Below are positions 36,555 through 45,683 of a stretch of 64,000 nucleotides of DNA, piece by piece. Position numbers and translations under genes: made by a program. Position 1 is the stretch's first letter. Every line of letters begins with the position of its first letter. Below the pieces are notes generated by a model, which ran no database searches, was not told the origin of the DNA, and worked only from the letters and a program-made list of their open reading frames with translations. Origin of the DNA: Nocardia flavorosea NBRC 108225 (GTDB lineage: Bacteria; Actinomycetota; Actinomycetes; Mycobacteriales; Mycobacteriaceae); NCBI RefSeq assembly GCF_001613385.1, contig NZ_BDCG01000013.1:62001-126000 (forward strand). The letters are read 5' to 3'.

Positions 36555-37600
36555 CGCTCGCGGCGCAAGTGCGGGTCGCCCGCGGCGATTTCACTCTCGA
36601 CCTGGATCTCACCGTCGCCGCCGGGGAGGTCGTCGCCTTGCTCGGCCCCAACGGCGCCGGGAAGAGCACCGCGCTACGGGCACTGGCGGGGCTGACCCCG
36701 CTGACCGAGGGGTCGATTCGCCTGAACGAACAGGTCTGGGATGCGCCACCCACCGAATTCGTTCCCGCCGAACGCCGGTCGGCCGGCGTGGTGTTTCAGG
36801 ATTATCTGCTCTTCGCCCACCTCGACGCCCTCGACAACGTCGCCTTCGGGCCCCGCGCTCGCGGTATGCGGCGGGCAGCGGCCCGCGAACACGCCGCGCA
36901 CTGGCTGCACCGGGTGGGACTGACCGACTACGCCCGGACCCGGCCGCGAGAACTTTCGGGTGGTCAGGCGCAGCGGGTCGCACTTGCGCGGGCCCTGGCC
37001 GTCGACCCGGCGCTGTTGTTACTGGACGAACCGCTGGCCGCGCTGGACGCCGCCACCCGGGTACGGGTGCGGGCCGAACTGGCCCACCATCTGGGCAACT
37101 ATCCCGGACATACGCTGCTGGTCACCCATGATCCGCTGGACGCGATGGTGCTCGCCGATCGGCTGGTGATCGTCGAGCACGGTGCCGTGGTACAGCAGGG
37201 ACCGCCGGCCGAGGTCGCGCGGCGCCCCCGCTCGGACTATGTGGCAGATCTCGTGGGCCTCAATTTGTTCCGCGGATCCGCGACCGGCACTCGGGTGCGA
37301 CTCGACGGCGGTGGTGAACTCACGGTCGCCGAACCGGCCACCGGCCCCGTGTATCTGACCTTCGCGCCGTCGGCCGTCGGCCTGCATCCGGAGCGCCCTG
37401 GTGGAAGCCCGCGCAATACCTGGCCGGTGACCGTGGCAGGTCTCGAACAACATGCCCATACCGTCCGGGTTCGCCTCGACGGCGCGGTGCCGGCGCTGGC
37501 CGATATCACCCCCGCCACAGTCGCCGAACTCCGGATCAGGCCCGGGTCGAAGCTGTGGGCGGCGCTGAAGGCCACCGAGATTCACACGTATCCGGCCTGA
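36551..37600 (+). CDS. modC: Molybdate ABC transporter ATPase
   Basis: 349 residues. Walker A GPNGAGKST (about 34), Q-loop VVFQDYLLF, signature LSGGQAQRVALARAL, Walker B ALLLLDEPLAALDA and H-loop LVTHDPLDA are all intact. The C-terminal 110 residues form a TOBE-like regulatory domain (PVYLTFAPSAVGLHPERP). It powers molybdate import for cofactor synthesis. Starts at GTG 36551 with overlap on modB; last gene of the operon. Confidence 0.94.
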   Translation: MTLAAQVRVARGDFTLDLDLTVAAGEVVALLGPNGAGKSTALRALAGLTPLTEGSIRLNEQVWDAPPTEFVPAERRSAGVVFQDYLLFAHLDALDNVAFGPRARGMRRAAAREHAAHWLHRVGLTDYARTRPRELSGGQAQRVALARALAVDPALLLLDEPLAALDAATRVRVRAELAHHLGNYPGHTLLVTHDPLDAMVLADRLVIVEHGAVVQQGPPAEVARRPRSDYVADLVGLNLFRGSATGTRVRLDGGGELTVAEPATGPVYLTFAPSAVGLHPERPGGSPRNTWPVTVAGLEQHAHTVRVRLDGAVPALADITPATVAELRIRPGSKLWAALKATEIHTYPA

Positions 37601-37810
37601 CGAGGAGGTAGTGTGGGCACGCTCGCCCACAGAAGCGAGTACGGCCGTGAACAGGTTCGCAGTTCGCAGAACCGATAGCTCGCGGTGATTCGAGTCCGGC
37701 GGTCCCGCGCGGAGCACCCCCGGGCCGCAGATACCGGCGACGCCGACCGCGTGGTGAGGATCGCCCGACGCGCGGCCGTCTACAACATGCTCGCCAATCG
37801 GACAGGTCGC

Positions 37811-38272
37811 CTACTGCGCGCTGTCGAGTCGTTCGAGGATACGGCCGACGATGGCGCCGAATGCTTCCACCTGTTCGTCGGTGAGCGCGTCGAACAGCAG
37901 CTCGCGCACGGTTTCCACATGGCCGGGCGCGGCCTGTTCGATCGCGGTGCGCCCCTGTTCGGTGAGCACGATAAAGGCACCGCGGGCATCGTCGGGGCAG
38001 TCCTCGCGACGCACCAGTCCGCGCTTCTGCATCCGGCCGAGATGATGTGACAGGCGGCTCTTCTCCCACTGCATGATCTGTCCCAGTTCACCTACCCGTA
38101 TCCGGGGTTCCGGTCGGTCGGTGAGGCGGACCAATACCTCGAAATCGGAGAGCGACAGCCCGGAGTCGTGTTGCAGCTGCCGGTGGAGCCGGGCGACCAG
38201 CTGGGTGTGCATCGTCAGGTAACCCCGCCAGGCTCGGCTCTCCCGTTCGTCGAGCCATCGCGTCTCGGTCAT
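37811..38272 (-). CDS. MarR family regulator
   Basis: 153 residues of the winged-helix MarR type: SGLSLSDFEVLVRLTDRPEP, RVGELGQIMQWEKSRLSHHL (recognition helix) and the wing KRGLVRREDCPDDARGAFIV with its conserved D-x-R. ATG 38272 is chosen because the family head (MTETRWLDERESRAWRGYL) starts there. It faces the YceI gene, and two inverted TTGA-N4-TCA sites in between suggest it represses both. Confidence 0.88.
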   Translation of the reverse strand: MTETRWLDERESRAWRGYLTMHTQLVARLHRQLQHDSGLSLSDFEVLVRLTDRPEPRIRVGELGQIMQWEKSRLSHHLGRMQKRGLVRREDCPDDARGAFIVLTEQGRTAIEQAAPGHVETVRELLFDALTDEQVEAFGAIVGRILERLDSAQ

Positions 38273-38290
38273 ATGCCCAGCGTAACCCAT

Positions 38291-38341
38291 TAGTTGACAT
38301 ATCACCAAGATGGTCGCACTATATGTATGACACATCAACTA
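38291..38341. promoter_or_regulatory. Two inverted MarR-type sites
   Basis: TTGACATATCA (38293-38303) and, on the other strand, TTGATGTGTCA (38329-38339) are two half-symmetric TTGA-N4-TCA sites within inverted TAGTTGA arms. They lie between the divergent MarR and YceI starts. Confidence 0.55.
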
Positions 38342-38364
38342 CTTGTTCGAACCGGAGGATCTCG

Positions 38365-38934
38365 ATGAACGCAGCGAACCTGAAAGAACTCAGCGGCACC
38401 TACGCACTCGACCCCACCCACACCCGGGTCGGTTTCGTCACCCGGCACGCGATGGTGACCAAGGTGCGCGGCTCGTTCAACGAGTTCACCGGCAGCGCCT
38501 ATTTCGACAGCGAGAACCCGGCGAACTCGTCCGGCGAGGTCACCATCCAGGTTGCCAGCATCGATACCCGTAACGCCGATCGCGACAACCACCTGCGCGG
38601 ACTGGACTTCCTGAGCCTCGACGAATACCCCGAGATCACCTTCCGCACGACGGCGATCTCCCCCACCGGCGCCGATACCTTCGACGTCACGGGCGACCTC
38701 ACCATCAAGGGCGTCACCCGGCCGGTCACGGTCCCGTTCACCTTCGAAGGACAGGCCAACGATCCGTTCGGCAATGTCCGGGTCGGTTTCGAGGGGTCCA
38801 CGACCATCAACCGCAAGGACTGGGGAATCGTCTACAACGCGACGCTGGAAACCGGCGGCGTCCTGATCTCCGACAAGGTCGTCCTGGAATTCGAGGTCTC
38901 GGCGATCAAACAGGACGATCAGGCCCAGAGCTGA
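38365..38934 (+). CDS. YceI family protein
   Basis: 189 residues forming the lipocalin-like YceI barrel: SGTYALDPTHTRVGFVTRHA, DSENPANSSGEVTIQVASID, NRKDWGIVYNATLETGG and SDKVVLEFEVSA are hallmark segments. Members bind isoprenoid or fatty amides and some respond to stress. There is no signal peptide, so this one is cytoplasmic, unlike the proteobacterial form. Divergent from a MarR regulator, an arrangement frequent in actinomycetes. Ribosome site GGAGGA. Confidence 0.92.
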   Translation: MNAANLKELSGTYALDPTHTRVGFVTRHAMVTKVRGSFNEFTGSAYFDSENPANSSGEVTIQVASIDTRNADRDNHLRGLDFLSLDEYPEITFRTTAISPTGADTFDVTGDLTIKGVTRPVTVPFTFEGQANDPFGNVRVGFEGSTTINRKDWGIVYNATLETGGVLISDKVVLEFEVSAIKQDDQAQS

Positions 38935-38955
38935 CCATCCGGGGCGGGCGCCGGT

Positions 38956-39366
38956 TCAGCCGGGCATCCGGCGCAACCCCATGTACTCGGCGATCGCGAA
39001 CACCGCGACCACGGCGGCACCGGCCAGCAGAAACGCGACCCCCGCGGCGGTGAGCGGAAGCAGTCCGGATCCGGCCAGGGCAAGCATGCCCAGCACGGAA
39101 ACAGCGTTGACCGCGACCACCGTCGTCGCGTGCGGCCGCGAAATCACCGGGTAGCCGGCGATGAGCAGCAGGACCAGCGCACCGCCGAGCATGGCCACAC
39201 CGAACGGTATCGACCACGAAGTCGGTAGGCCCAGCGGATCCCGCAGCGGGGCCGCGGCGGCCAGCATGAGGATGCCGAAAGCCCCGGTGCCCCAGCCGTC
39301 GAGGCGCAGAACACGGCGCAACAGATCGTCGTGGGCGGCGGAGGCGGGGGCTGTCGCGGTGGTCAT
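38956..39366 (-). CDS. Small four-helix membrane protein
   Basis: 136 residues. After MTTATAPASAAHDDLLRRVL come four hydrophobic helices (GTGAFGILMLAAAAPL; FGVAMLGGALVLLLIAGYP; VVAVNAVSVLGMLALAGSG; VAFLLAGAAVVAVFAIAEYM). No family recognised with certainty. It is divergent from an XRE-MmyB regulator, and a perfect 17-bp palindrome lies between. ATG 39366 was chosen because of GGAAGGCAG upstream and the domain limits. Confidence 0.75.
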   Translation of the reverse strand: MTTATAPASAAHDDLLRRVLRLDGWGTGAFGILMLAAAAPLRDPLGLPTSWSIPFGVAMLGGALVLLLIAGYPVISRPHATTVVAVNAVSVLGMLALAGSGLLPLTAAGVAFLLAGAAVVAVFAIAEYMGLRRMPG

Positions 39367-39430
39367 GGTCTGCCTTCCGATCGGAGGTTCTGCTCGCCTC
39401 CGACTGTTCCCGCTACGGGTCAGCGGCTCA

Positions 39431-39447
39431 ATGACCTCGGAGGTCAT
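39431..39447. promoter_or_regulatory. Perfect 7-3-7 palindrome, probable XRE operator
   Basis: ATGACCTCGGAGGTCAT lies 35 bp before the XRE regulator start and 65 bp before the divergent membrane-protein start, well placed to control both. Confidence 0.6.
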
Positions 39448-39482
39448 GGTCTCCGCGCCCAGCCGCCGGATACGCTCACGCG

Positions 39483-40292
39483 GTGGCACCTCGCGCGGGC
39501 ACCGGCCCGTCCCGGATCGGCAGACTTCTCCGGGAATGGCGGCAACGGCGGCGGCTGAGCCAGCTGGACCTGGCGCTGGCGGCCGGCTCGTCGGCGCGGC
39601 ACCTGTCCTGCGTGGAAACCGGCCGGGCGGCCCCGAGCCGGGATATGGTCCTGCGATTGTGCCGGGCGCTGGATGTGCCGCTGCGCGAACGTAATACGTT
39701 GCTGGTCGCCGCCGGTTACGCTCCGGCGTACCAGGAGAGCAGCCTCGACGACGCCCATCTGGCCTCGGCCCGCGCCGCGCTGGACCACATGCTGGTCGCC
39801 CATGAGCCCTACCCCGCTGTCGCGGTGGACCGCTGGTGGGATGTGATCGCCGGTAATGCGGCGCTGGCTGTACTGACCGATGGAGCGGGCCCCGATCTCC
39901 CGGCCGGACAGCCCAATGTCTACCGCTCGGTCCTGCACCCCGAAGGGCTCATCGCCCGGCTGGCCAACCCGCGGCAGGTCCGCGAACAACTCCTCGAACG
40001 CCTGGCGCAACAGGTCGATACCACCGGAGATCCGCGGTTGCGGGACCTCTACGACGAGGTCGCCGGTTACCCCATCCCGCCCACGGGCGTCGAAACCGCC
40101 GGTGCCACCGCCCCCGGCCCATTCCAGGTGCCGTTACGCATACACACATCCGAGGGCGAGCTGTCCCTGTTCGCCACCATGGCCACTTTCGGCGCGCCCG
40201 CCGATGTGACGCTGTCGGAACTGGCGATCGAACTCTTCTATCCGCTCGACGATTTCACCGCCCGCTACCTGCGGTCGCGATATCAGAGATAG
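39483..40292 (+). CDS. XRE regulator with MmyB-like ligand domain
   Basis: 269 residues. HTH_XRE at the head: IGRLLREWRQRRRLSQLDLA then AGSSARHLSCVETGRAAPSR. From about residue 95 a MmyB-like ligand-binding domain follows (VAVDRWWDVIAGNAALAVLT, LFATMATFGAPADVTLSELA), a PAS-like fold that binds small lipids. This family is plentiful in actinomycetes and usually represses a divergent gene. GTG 39483. The end overlaps the facing RNase H/phosphatase gene by 10 bp. Confidence 0.9.
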   Translation: MAPRAGTGPSRIGRLLREWRQRRRLSQLDLALAAGSSARHLSCVETGRAAPSRDMVLRLCRALDVPLRERNTLLVAAGYAPAYQESSLDDAHLASARAALDHMLVAHEPYPAVAVDRWWDVIAGNAALAVLTDGAGPDLPAGQPNVYRSVLHPEGLIARLANPRQVREQLLERLAQQVDTTGDPRLRDLYDEVAGYPIPPTGVETAGATAPGPFQVPLRIHTSEGELSLFATMATFGAPADVTLSELAIELFYPLDDFTARYLRSRYQR

Positions 40293-41506
40293 CTCGTATC
40301 GTTGACCAGCCGGACCGACGAACCGCCATCCGGGTAGAACTCCGCCAGCGACAGCGACGCCAAGTCCAGATGCAGCCGGTACAGCAGTGCCGGGCCGACG
40401 CCCAGTGCGAGCTGCAGCAGGGTTTTGATCGGGGTGACGTGGCTGACCACCACGATGTTCGCGCCCGGATACCGCGCCACCAGGTCGCGGCGCGCTCCCT
40501 CCACGCGCTCGCGGACGGCGTCGAAACTCTCCCCGCCCGGGGCGGGCAGGGAGGGGTCGCCCAGCCAGCGGGCGTGCAGGTCCGGGTCGCGTTCGGCGGC
40601 CTCACGAAAGGTCAGGCCCTCCCAGTCGCCGAAATCGGTTTCGGTGAGCCCGTCGATCACCCGGACTTCGAGGCCGAGCGCGGCAGCCGCGGCGTCGGCG
40701 GTTTCCCGGGCACGGCCGAGCGGCGAGGAGACCACCGCGCCGATATCGCCTTTGGCAGCAAGCATTTTCGCCGACCGCGCCGCTTGCTCGCGACCTACCG
40801 CGGTGAGTGGAGGGTTGCCCCGGCCCGAATAGCGCCGTTGCACCGAGAGTTCGGTCTGCCCGTGCCGCAGCAGCAGGAACCGGGTGGGGCGGCCGGTCGC
40901 GCCGGTCCAGCCCGGCGACGCCGAAAGACGCGCGGACGCACTACGGGAATCGGTGACCGGGTCGGCGCCTGCAAACCCGGCGGCCGCTCCCGGAGCGGTG
41001 CCGGTGGATGCGGGCGCAACCGATCCTGCGGGCGCGGAAGCCTGACTACTTCCTGCGGAAGTCGCGGCGACGGCCTCGTGGACTTCCTCGATCAGCCCAC
41101 CATCGTCCATGGCCTCGTTCGCGAGCCGGTCGGCGTGCGAATTCTCGGCGCGCGGGATCCAGCGGTAACTCACCTGATCGAATCCCGCGGCCAGGCGGCG
41201 GGCGCGATCGGCGAGCGGGATCATCGCCGCGTGTTTGACCTTCCAGCGCCCCGACATCTGCTCGACCACGAGTTTGGAATCCATCCGCACCGCGACCACC
41301 CGCGCACCGAGTTCCGCCGCGGCCTCCAGCCCGGCGATCAGGCCCCGGTATTCGGCGACATTGTTGGTGGCGACACCGAGGGCTTCCTTACGTTCGGCGA
41401 GAACCGCTACCCGGTCCGCGTCGAACACCACGGCTCCGTAACCGGCAGGACCCGGGTTGCCCCGCGACCCCCCATCGGCCTCGACGATCACCTCACGCGC
41501 ACTCAT
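40283..41506 (-). CDS. Bifunctional RNase H / acid phosphatase (Rv2228c type)
   Basis: 407 residues, two domains. The N-terminal RNase HI core has the acidic catalytic set: VEADGGSRGNPG (Asp), NNVAEYRGLI (Glu), VRMDSKLVVEQ (Asp) and ENSHADRLANEAMD (Asp). A Ser/Ala/Pro linker (about 145-200) leads to a histidine phosphatase: LLRHGQTELS (phosphorylated His), SSPLGRARETA, LTETDFGDWEG and VVSHVTPIK. In mycobacteria the same fusion acts as RNase HI and as an alpha-ribazole phosphatase in cobalamin synthesis. It follows the zinc-ribbon gene closely. Confidence 0.94.
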   Translation of the reverse strand: MSAREVIVEADGGSRGNPGPAGYGAVVFDADRVAVLAERKEALGVATNNVAEYRGLIAGLEAAAELGARVVAVRMDSKLVVEQMSGRWKVKHAAMIPLADRARRLAAGFDQVSYRWIPRAENSHADRLANEAMDDGGLIEEVHEAVAATSAGSSQASAPAGSVAPASTGTAPGAAAGFAGADPVTDSRSASARLSASPGWTGATGRPTRFLLLRHGQTELSVQRRYSGRGNPPLTAVGREQAARSAKMLAAKGDIGAVVSSPLGRARETADAAAAALGLEVRVIDGLTETDFGDWEGLTFREAAERDPDLHARWLGDPSLPAPGGESFDAVRERVEGARRDLVARYPGANIVVVSHVTPIKTLLQLALGVGPALLYRLHLDLASLSLAEFYPDGGSSVRLVNDTSYL

Positions 41507-41554
41507 TCGGCCTCCCGCTCCGCGCCCACCTCACGACCCCGCCGGGGCCCGAAC

Positions 41555-42292
41555 TCACAATCCGGATTCTTTGGTCCGCACCAGCACCGCGCCGCATTCG
41601 GGGCAGCGCACCACCACATCGGGCGCCGTTTTGGCGATCCGCGCGATCTCCCCGCGATCGATTTCGATCCGGCATGCCCCGCATCGGCGGGCCTGCAGCA
41701 GGGCCGCGCCGGTCCCGCGTTCGGTGCGCTGCCGGTCGTAGATCTTCAGCAGTTCTTCCGGGAAGATGCCGACGAGGTTCGCGCGGTCGGTGTCACACCG
41801 CTGCTGGGCGACGTCGAGGTCGGCCACGGCCGCATCGCGGCGTTCGCGGGCGGCGACGAGATCGGATTCGGCCTTGTCCAGCCGGGCGCCCGCATGTTCG
41901 TGATCGGAGGCGGAGGCCTCCCGCCGCTCCATCACCTCGAGCAGTTCGTCTTCGAGTACCGAGCGGCGGCGTTCCAGGCTGCCGAGTTCGTGCTGCAGTT
42001 CCGACAGCTGTTTGGCGCCGACCGAACCTGCTTCGAGCGCTGCCCGGTCGCGTTCCTCACGTTTGCGGACCGCATCGACCTCGCCCTCGAGTTTGCGGAT
42101 ATCGCGGTCCAGATCGTCGAGCACGATCTCCACGGCCACGGCCGCGTCCTTCTGCGCATTGCGTTCGGCCTCGAACCGGTCGACCTCTTGCTGTTCGGGC
42201 AGAACTTTGCGCCGGTGCGCGATCCGGGTCAGCTCGGTGTCGACCTCGGCGAGACGCAGCAGTTTGGCCTGAATCGATGGTTCGACATTCAA
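41555..42292 (-). CDS. Coiled-coil zinc-ribbon protein (DUF164, Rv2229c type)
   Basis: 245 residues. A long antiparallel coiled coil (about 5-180, rich in E/R/D/A heptads) is followed by a C4 zinc ribbon: RRCGACRIEID and VRCPECGAVLV. Proteins of this family may handle nucleic acids or act as chaperones; function is unsettled. It lies in the conserved block between the Nif3-like and RNase H/phosphatase genes. The start is taken as TTG 42292 (LNVEPSIQAKLLRLAEVDTE), with AGGGAG upstream; the frame is open farther up but that overlaps the Nif3-like end region. Confidence 0.85.
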   Translation of the reverse strand: MNVEPSIQAKLLRLAEVDTELTRIAHRRKVLPEQQEVDRFEAERNAQKDAAVAVEIVLDDLDRDIRKLEGEVDAVRKREERDRAALEAGSVGAKQLSELQHELGSLERRRSVLEDELLEVMERREASASDHEHAGARLDKAESDLVAARERRDAAVADLDVAQQRCDTDRANLVGIFPEELLKIYDRQRTERGTGAALLQARRCGACRIEIDRGEIARIAKTAPDVVVRCPECGAVLVRTKESGL

Positions 42293-42407
42293 CGCGAACG
42301 AACTCCCTGCACGCTGTGGACGGATAGAACGTCCACCGTACTCGGTCGCCGGACGGGCCGACCGGCCGCCGGTCCCGATCCCGGCGACCCGATCCGGCCC
42401 CGGCGGC

Positions 42408-43529
42408 TCAGCCGCCGCAGCCGACGGTCCACGGGTCGGTCCGCACCCGCGACACCCGCGTTTCCAGCTCCGGCAGACCGGCCCGGACCACCCCCGCGGC
42501 CTGCGCGCACCACGGGAACTCGGTGGCCCAGTGCGCGGCATCGATCAGTGCCGGCCCCGAACGGCGCAGATGTTCGTCGACGGGATGGTGCCGCAGGTCG
42601 GCGGTGAGGTAGGCGTCGACACCGAGCCCGGTGACTGCGTCGAGCAGCGAATCTCCCGCTCCGCCGCAGACCGCGACCCGGCGCAGGACGCGGTCGGGGT
42701 CGCCGGCGGAGCGCACACCCCAGGTGGTTTCCGGTAGGGCGGCGGCCGCGCGGGCGGTGAATTCCCGCAGAGTCAGTGGTTCGGCCAGTGTTCCGACGCG
42801 GCCCAGGCCGAGGTTGCCGGGTAGCTGGGCACGTTCGGTCACGTGGTAGGCGGGTTGTTCGTAGGGATGCGCGGCGCGCAGGGCCGCCAGGATCGCGCCG
42901 CGGTCGCGGGGTGGGGCGACGACTTCGATCCGGTCCTCACCCACCCTGGTCAGCTCGCCCACCGTGCCGACGGCCGGGTTCGCGCCGTCCAGCGGCCGGA
43001 ACTGACCGGTCCCGGTGACCCGCCACGCCGCCTCCCGGTACTCTCCGGAGCCGCCCGCCCCGGCGGTGAACAACGCCGTCAGCACCACCTCGGCGTGGTC
43101 GGCCGGTACCTGGATGCTCCACTTGTCCACGGCAGGAACCGGCTTGGGGTCGAGCGGTCCGGTGACGGTCAGGCCGAGTGCCGCTGCCAGCGCGTCGGAG
43201 ACTCCGGGGTCGGCGGAATCAGCGTTGGTGTGCGCGGTGAACAAGGCACAGCCCGCACGGACGAGCCGGTGGATCAGCGCACCTTTCGGCCGGTCGGCCG
43301 CCACGCTGTCCACTCCCCGCAGCAATAGCGGGTGGTGGGCGACCAGCGCCTGGGCTCCCCAGGTGACGGCCTCCTCGACCACGGCCTCGGTGACATCGAC
43401 GGCGAACAGTACCCGCCGCACCTCCTCCCCCGGGTCTCCGCACACCAGCCCGACCGAATCCCACGATTCGGCCAGCCGGGGCGGATAGGCCGTCTCCAGC
43501 GTCTCGATCAGCTCTGCGAGCGTCGCCAC
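42408..43529 (-). CDS. Nif3-like dinuclear metal centre protein (Rv2230c type)
   Basis: 373 residues. Family motifs: [25 protein letters not shown] (two metal-binding His), [20 protein letters not shown], and C-terminal HWATEFPW. The middle (about 130-245) is the extra PII-like domain seen in the longer members. The protein forms a hexameric ring with two metals per subunit; it is linked to GTP cyclohydrolase I type 2-like folds but the reaction is unclear. GTG 43529 was chosen over 43538 because AAGG lies at the right distance only from it. In mycobacteria cobC is the upstream neighbour; here 18 kb intervenes. Confidence 0.92.
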   Translation of the reverse strand: MATLAELIETLETAYPPRLAESWDSVGLVCGDPGEEVRRVLFAVDVTEAVVEEAVTWGAQALVAHHPLLLRGVDSVAADRPKGALIHRLVRAGCALFTAHTNADSADPGVSDALAAALGLTVTGPLDPKPVPAVDKWSIQVPADHAEVVLTALFTAGAGGSGEYREAAWRVTGTGQFRPLDGANPAVGTVGELTRVGEDRIEVVAPPRDRGAILAALRAAHPYEQPAYHVTERAQLPGNLGLGRVGTLAEPLTLREFTARAAAALPETTWGVRSAGDPDRVLRRVAVCGGAGDSLLDAVTGLGVDAYLTADLRHHPVDEHLRRSGPALIDAAHWATEFPWCAQAAGVVRAGLPELETRVSRVRTDPWTVGCGG

Positions 43530-43733
43530 ACACCACACCTTTCGTCTGTTTCCGCCCGGTGGGCGGGGCCGTCCGGGCGTATTCGATTCTCACGCCGCCC
43601 GCGCGGCAAGCACACCTTCCGACGACTGAGCGCGGCCTCGGCCTCCCGTCAGGAAGGGGCATCGCCTATATCCGGCAACCGTAATCGGGTCCGGTGGATA
43701 TGCAGACCCGACCCCGGTACAGGCGATGACGAG

Positions 43734-44678
43734 TCAGAGCGCGTGAACAGCAGGGGCTCGCGCCGACAGCGAGATCAGGCACGCGGCGGCATCGGTGAGG
43801 CGGCGTTCGGGGTGCCACGCCGCGGTCAGCTTTCGTGTGAGTAGGAGCGTGGTGGGGATCTCGACCAGTTTCCCCAGCCGCAACTCCCTGCCGACGGCGC
43901 GCTCGGAGACCACCGCCGGTCCCATGCCCGCGAGTGCTGCACCGACCAGCGCAGCCGTGGAACTCACTTCCAGCGAGGTGGTCACACTGCGGCCGAGTGC
44001 CAGTTCGAAGGTGCGCCGGGTCCCGCTGCCCGCCTCGCGGAGTACCCAGTGCTCGGCCGCCAGTTGTTCGGCACTCACGGGTCCTGCCTGCCGGGCCCAT
44101 CGGTGATCCGGGCGGACGGCGACGATCACCCGGTCCGTTCCCACTGTGCGGATGGCGAGCGAGTCGGGTGTCTCTCCGGATTCGATGAAACCGATGTCGA
44201 CGCGCTGTGATCGGACGAGGTCGAGAACGGCGGTGCTGTTGACGACCTGCAGGGTCGGCTGGATATGGGGCATCTGCGTGTGAAGATTCCCGAGCCACGA
44301 CGGCAGCAGGTAGTCGGCGACCGTCAAGCTCGCCGCGATGCAGAGTTCGGACCGGCGTTGCGAACTGAGCGCCGCGACGGCGGAGCGCATGACGTCCACC
44401 GAGCACAAGGTGGAGCGCGCCCACAGCACAACTGCCCTCCCGTCGTCGGTGAAGGAGGATCCCCGGGGGGAGCGGGTGAGCAGGGTCAGTTTCCAGCGTG
44501 CCTCGAACTCCCTGATCCGAGCGCTGGCGGCCGGTTGGCCGAGCCCCAGCACCGCTCCGCCGGCCTTTACGCTTCCGGTCTCTTCGACGGCGACGAGTAG
44601 CCGCATGGTCAGCAGATCCAGATCCGGGCCTATCGGCCTCGGTGATACCCCGCCGTCGTTTTGCTCTCTACCGCGCAT
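43734..44678 (-). CDS. LysR family regulator
   Basis: 314 residues. The winged HTH is LTMRLLVAVEETGSVKAGGA then LGLGQPAASARIREFEARWK; the substrate domain follows, with TLQVVNSTAVLDLVRSQRVD. Divergent from a YeiH-type exporter with only 25 bp between starts, it almost certainly controls it. LysR/YeiH pairs are widespread, e.g. the CmbR/YeiE-type regulators of sulfur metabolism. It opens the accessory island. Confidence 0.88.
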   Translation of the reverse strand: MRGREQNDGGVSPRPIGPDLDLLTMRLLVAVEETGSVKAGGAVLGLGQPAASARIREFEARWKLTLLTRSPRGSSFTDDGRAVVLWARSTLCSVDVMRSAVAALSSQRRSELCIAASLTVADYLLPSWLGNLHTQMPHIQPTLQVVNSTAVLDLVRSQRVDIGFIESGETPDSLAIRTVGTDRVIVAVRPDHRWARQAGPVSAEQLAAEHWVLREAGSGTRRTFELALGRSVTTSLEVSSTAALVGAALAGMGPAVVSERAVGRELRLGKLVEIPTTLLLTRKLTAAWHPERRLTDAAACLISLSARAPAVHAL

Positions 44679-44703
44679 ATCCGCCCCGCTGGAGTGTGGA
44701 TGG

Positions 44704-45678
44704 GTGACTGTGACACAAACGAAGTCGACAACGATCACCGCGTATATGGCGGCATTGTCCGTTGCCGCTGCGGCGCTGGCAGTCAGTACGCAGATGCCGT
44801 TGCCCGGCCCGCTGATGCTGTCGCTGGTGGCCGGAATCGTCGTCGCCAATACACCGCTGAGCGGCGGCGAAACCATGCGGGCCGCCCATGCGGCCGGCCG
44901 GACACTGCTGCGTGCCGGGGTCGTCGTTCTGGGGCTGCGTATTTCCGGGGCCGATATCCTCGCGGTCGGTGCGGCCGGGATCGCCGTTGTCGTCCTGACG
45001 GTGCTGTGCACGTACACGGCCACGGAATGGCTCGGGCGCCGGCTCGGACTCGATCGTGATCTGGTCACTCTGGTCGCGGCCGGCTTCTCGATCTGCGGTG
45101 CGGCCGCAATCGCCGCCGTGAACGATACGGTGCGGGGGCGAGAACGGAATGTGGCGGTCGCGGTGGCGCTCGTCACGGTTTTCGGCACTGTCATGATGGT
45201 GGCGGTTCCGGGCGCCGCGAGCGTGCTGGGGCTCACGACGGCACAGACCGCGGTGTGGTCGGGAGCGAGTATCCATGAGGTCGCTCAGGTCGCCGCGGCC
45301 GCGTCGCTGGCCGGTGGTGGTGTGCTGGCGCTGGCCATGACGATCAAACTCGGCCGCGTGGTACTGCTGGCCCCGGTGTTCCTCGCGGCCTCGCGCGGCC
45401 GGGGCCGGCCCAGTGCGGCGCGGGCTGTTCCGTGGTTCGTCGTCGGATTCGTCCTCGCCGTGGCGCTCCGGTCGACCGGCGTACTTCCGGCCGCGGCGAT
45501 CGGCGCAGCCGAGGGCCTGACCACCGTGCTGCTCGCGGCCGGGATGTTCGGACTGGGTCTGGCCATCCGGTTCAAAGAGCTGTGGCCGGTTCCGCCGGCG
45601 GCGTTGGGTCTGGCTGCCGCGTCCACCGCTGTTGCCGCGGGTGTCCCCTTGTTCCTGGTGGTGTTCCTGGTCGGCTGA
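44704..45678 (+). CDS. YeiH-family (UPF0324) putative sulfate/sulfite exporter
   Basis: 324 residues, about ten hydrophobic helices. Diagnostic segments: LSLVAGIVVANT, AHAAGRTLLRAGVVVLGLRI, AAGFSICGAAAIAAVNDTVR and WSGASIHEVAQVAAAASLAG. The family is annotated as putative sulfate/sulfite exporters from its frequent place in organosulfonate gene clusters, though several members have other roles. GTG 44704 is given, with GTG 44710 also possible. It converges with a TetR gene after 5 bp. Confidence 0.87.
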   Translation: MTVTQTKSTTITAYMAALSVAAAALAVSTQMPLPGPLMLSLVAGIVVANTPLSGGETMRAAHAAGRTLLRAGVVVLGLRISGADILAVGAAGIAVVVLTVLCTYTATEWLGRRLGLDRDLVTLVAAGFSICGAAAIAAVNDTVRGRERNVAVAVALVTVFGTVMMVAVPGAASVLGLTTAQTAVWSGASIHEVAQVAAAASLAGGGVLALAMTIKLGRVVLLAPVFLAASRGRGRPSAARAVPWFVVGFVLAVALRSTGVLPAAAIGAAEGLTTVLLAAGMFGLGLAIRFKELWPVPPAALGLAAASTAVAAGVPLFLVVFLVG

Positions 45679-45683
45679 GTACG

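Noticed and set aside
37611-37688. 25-codon frame directly after modC with GAGGAGG upstream
   Set aside because: Spacing to the GTG is too short and no family or composition supports it; left out of the features.
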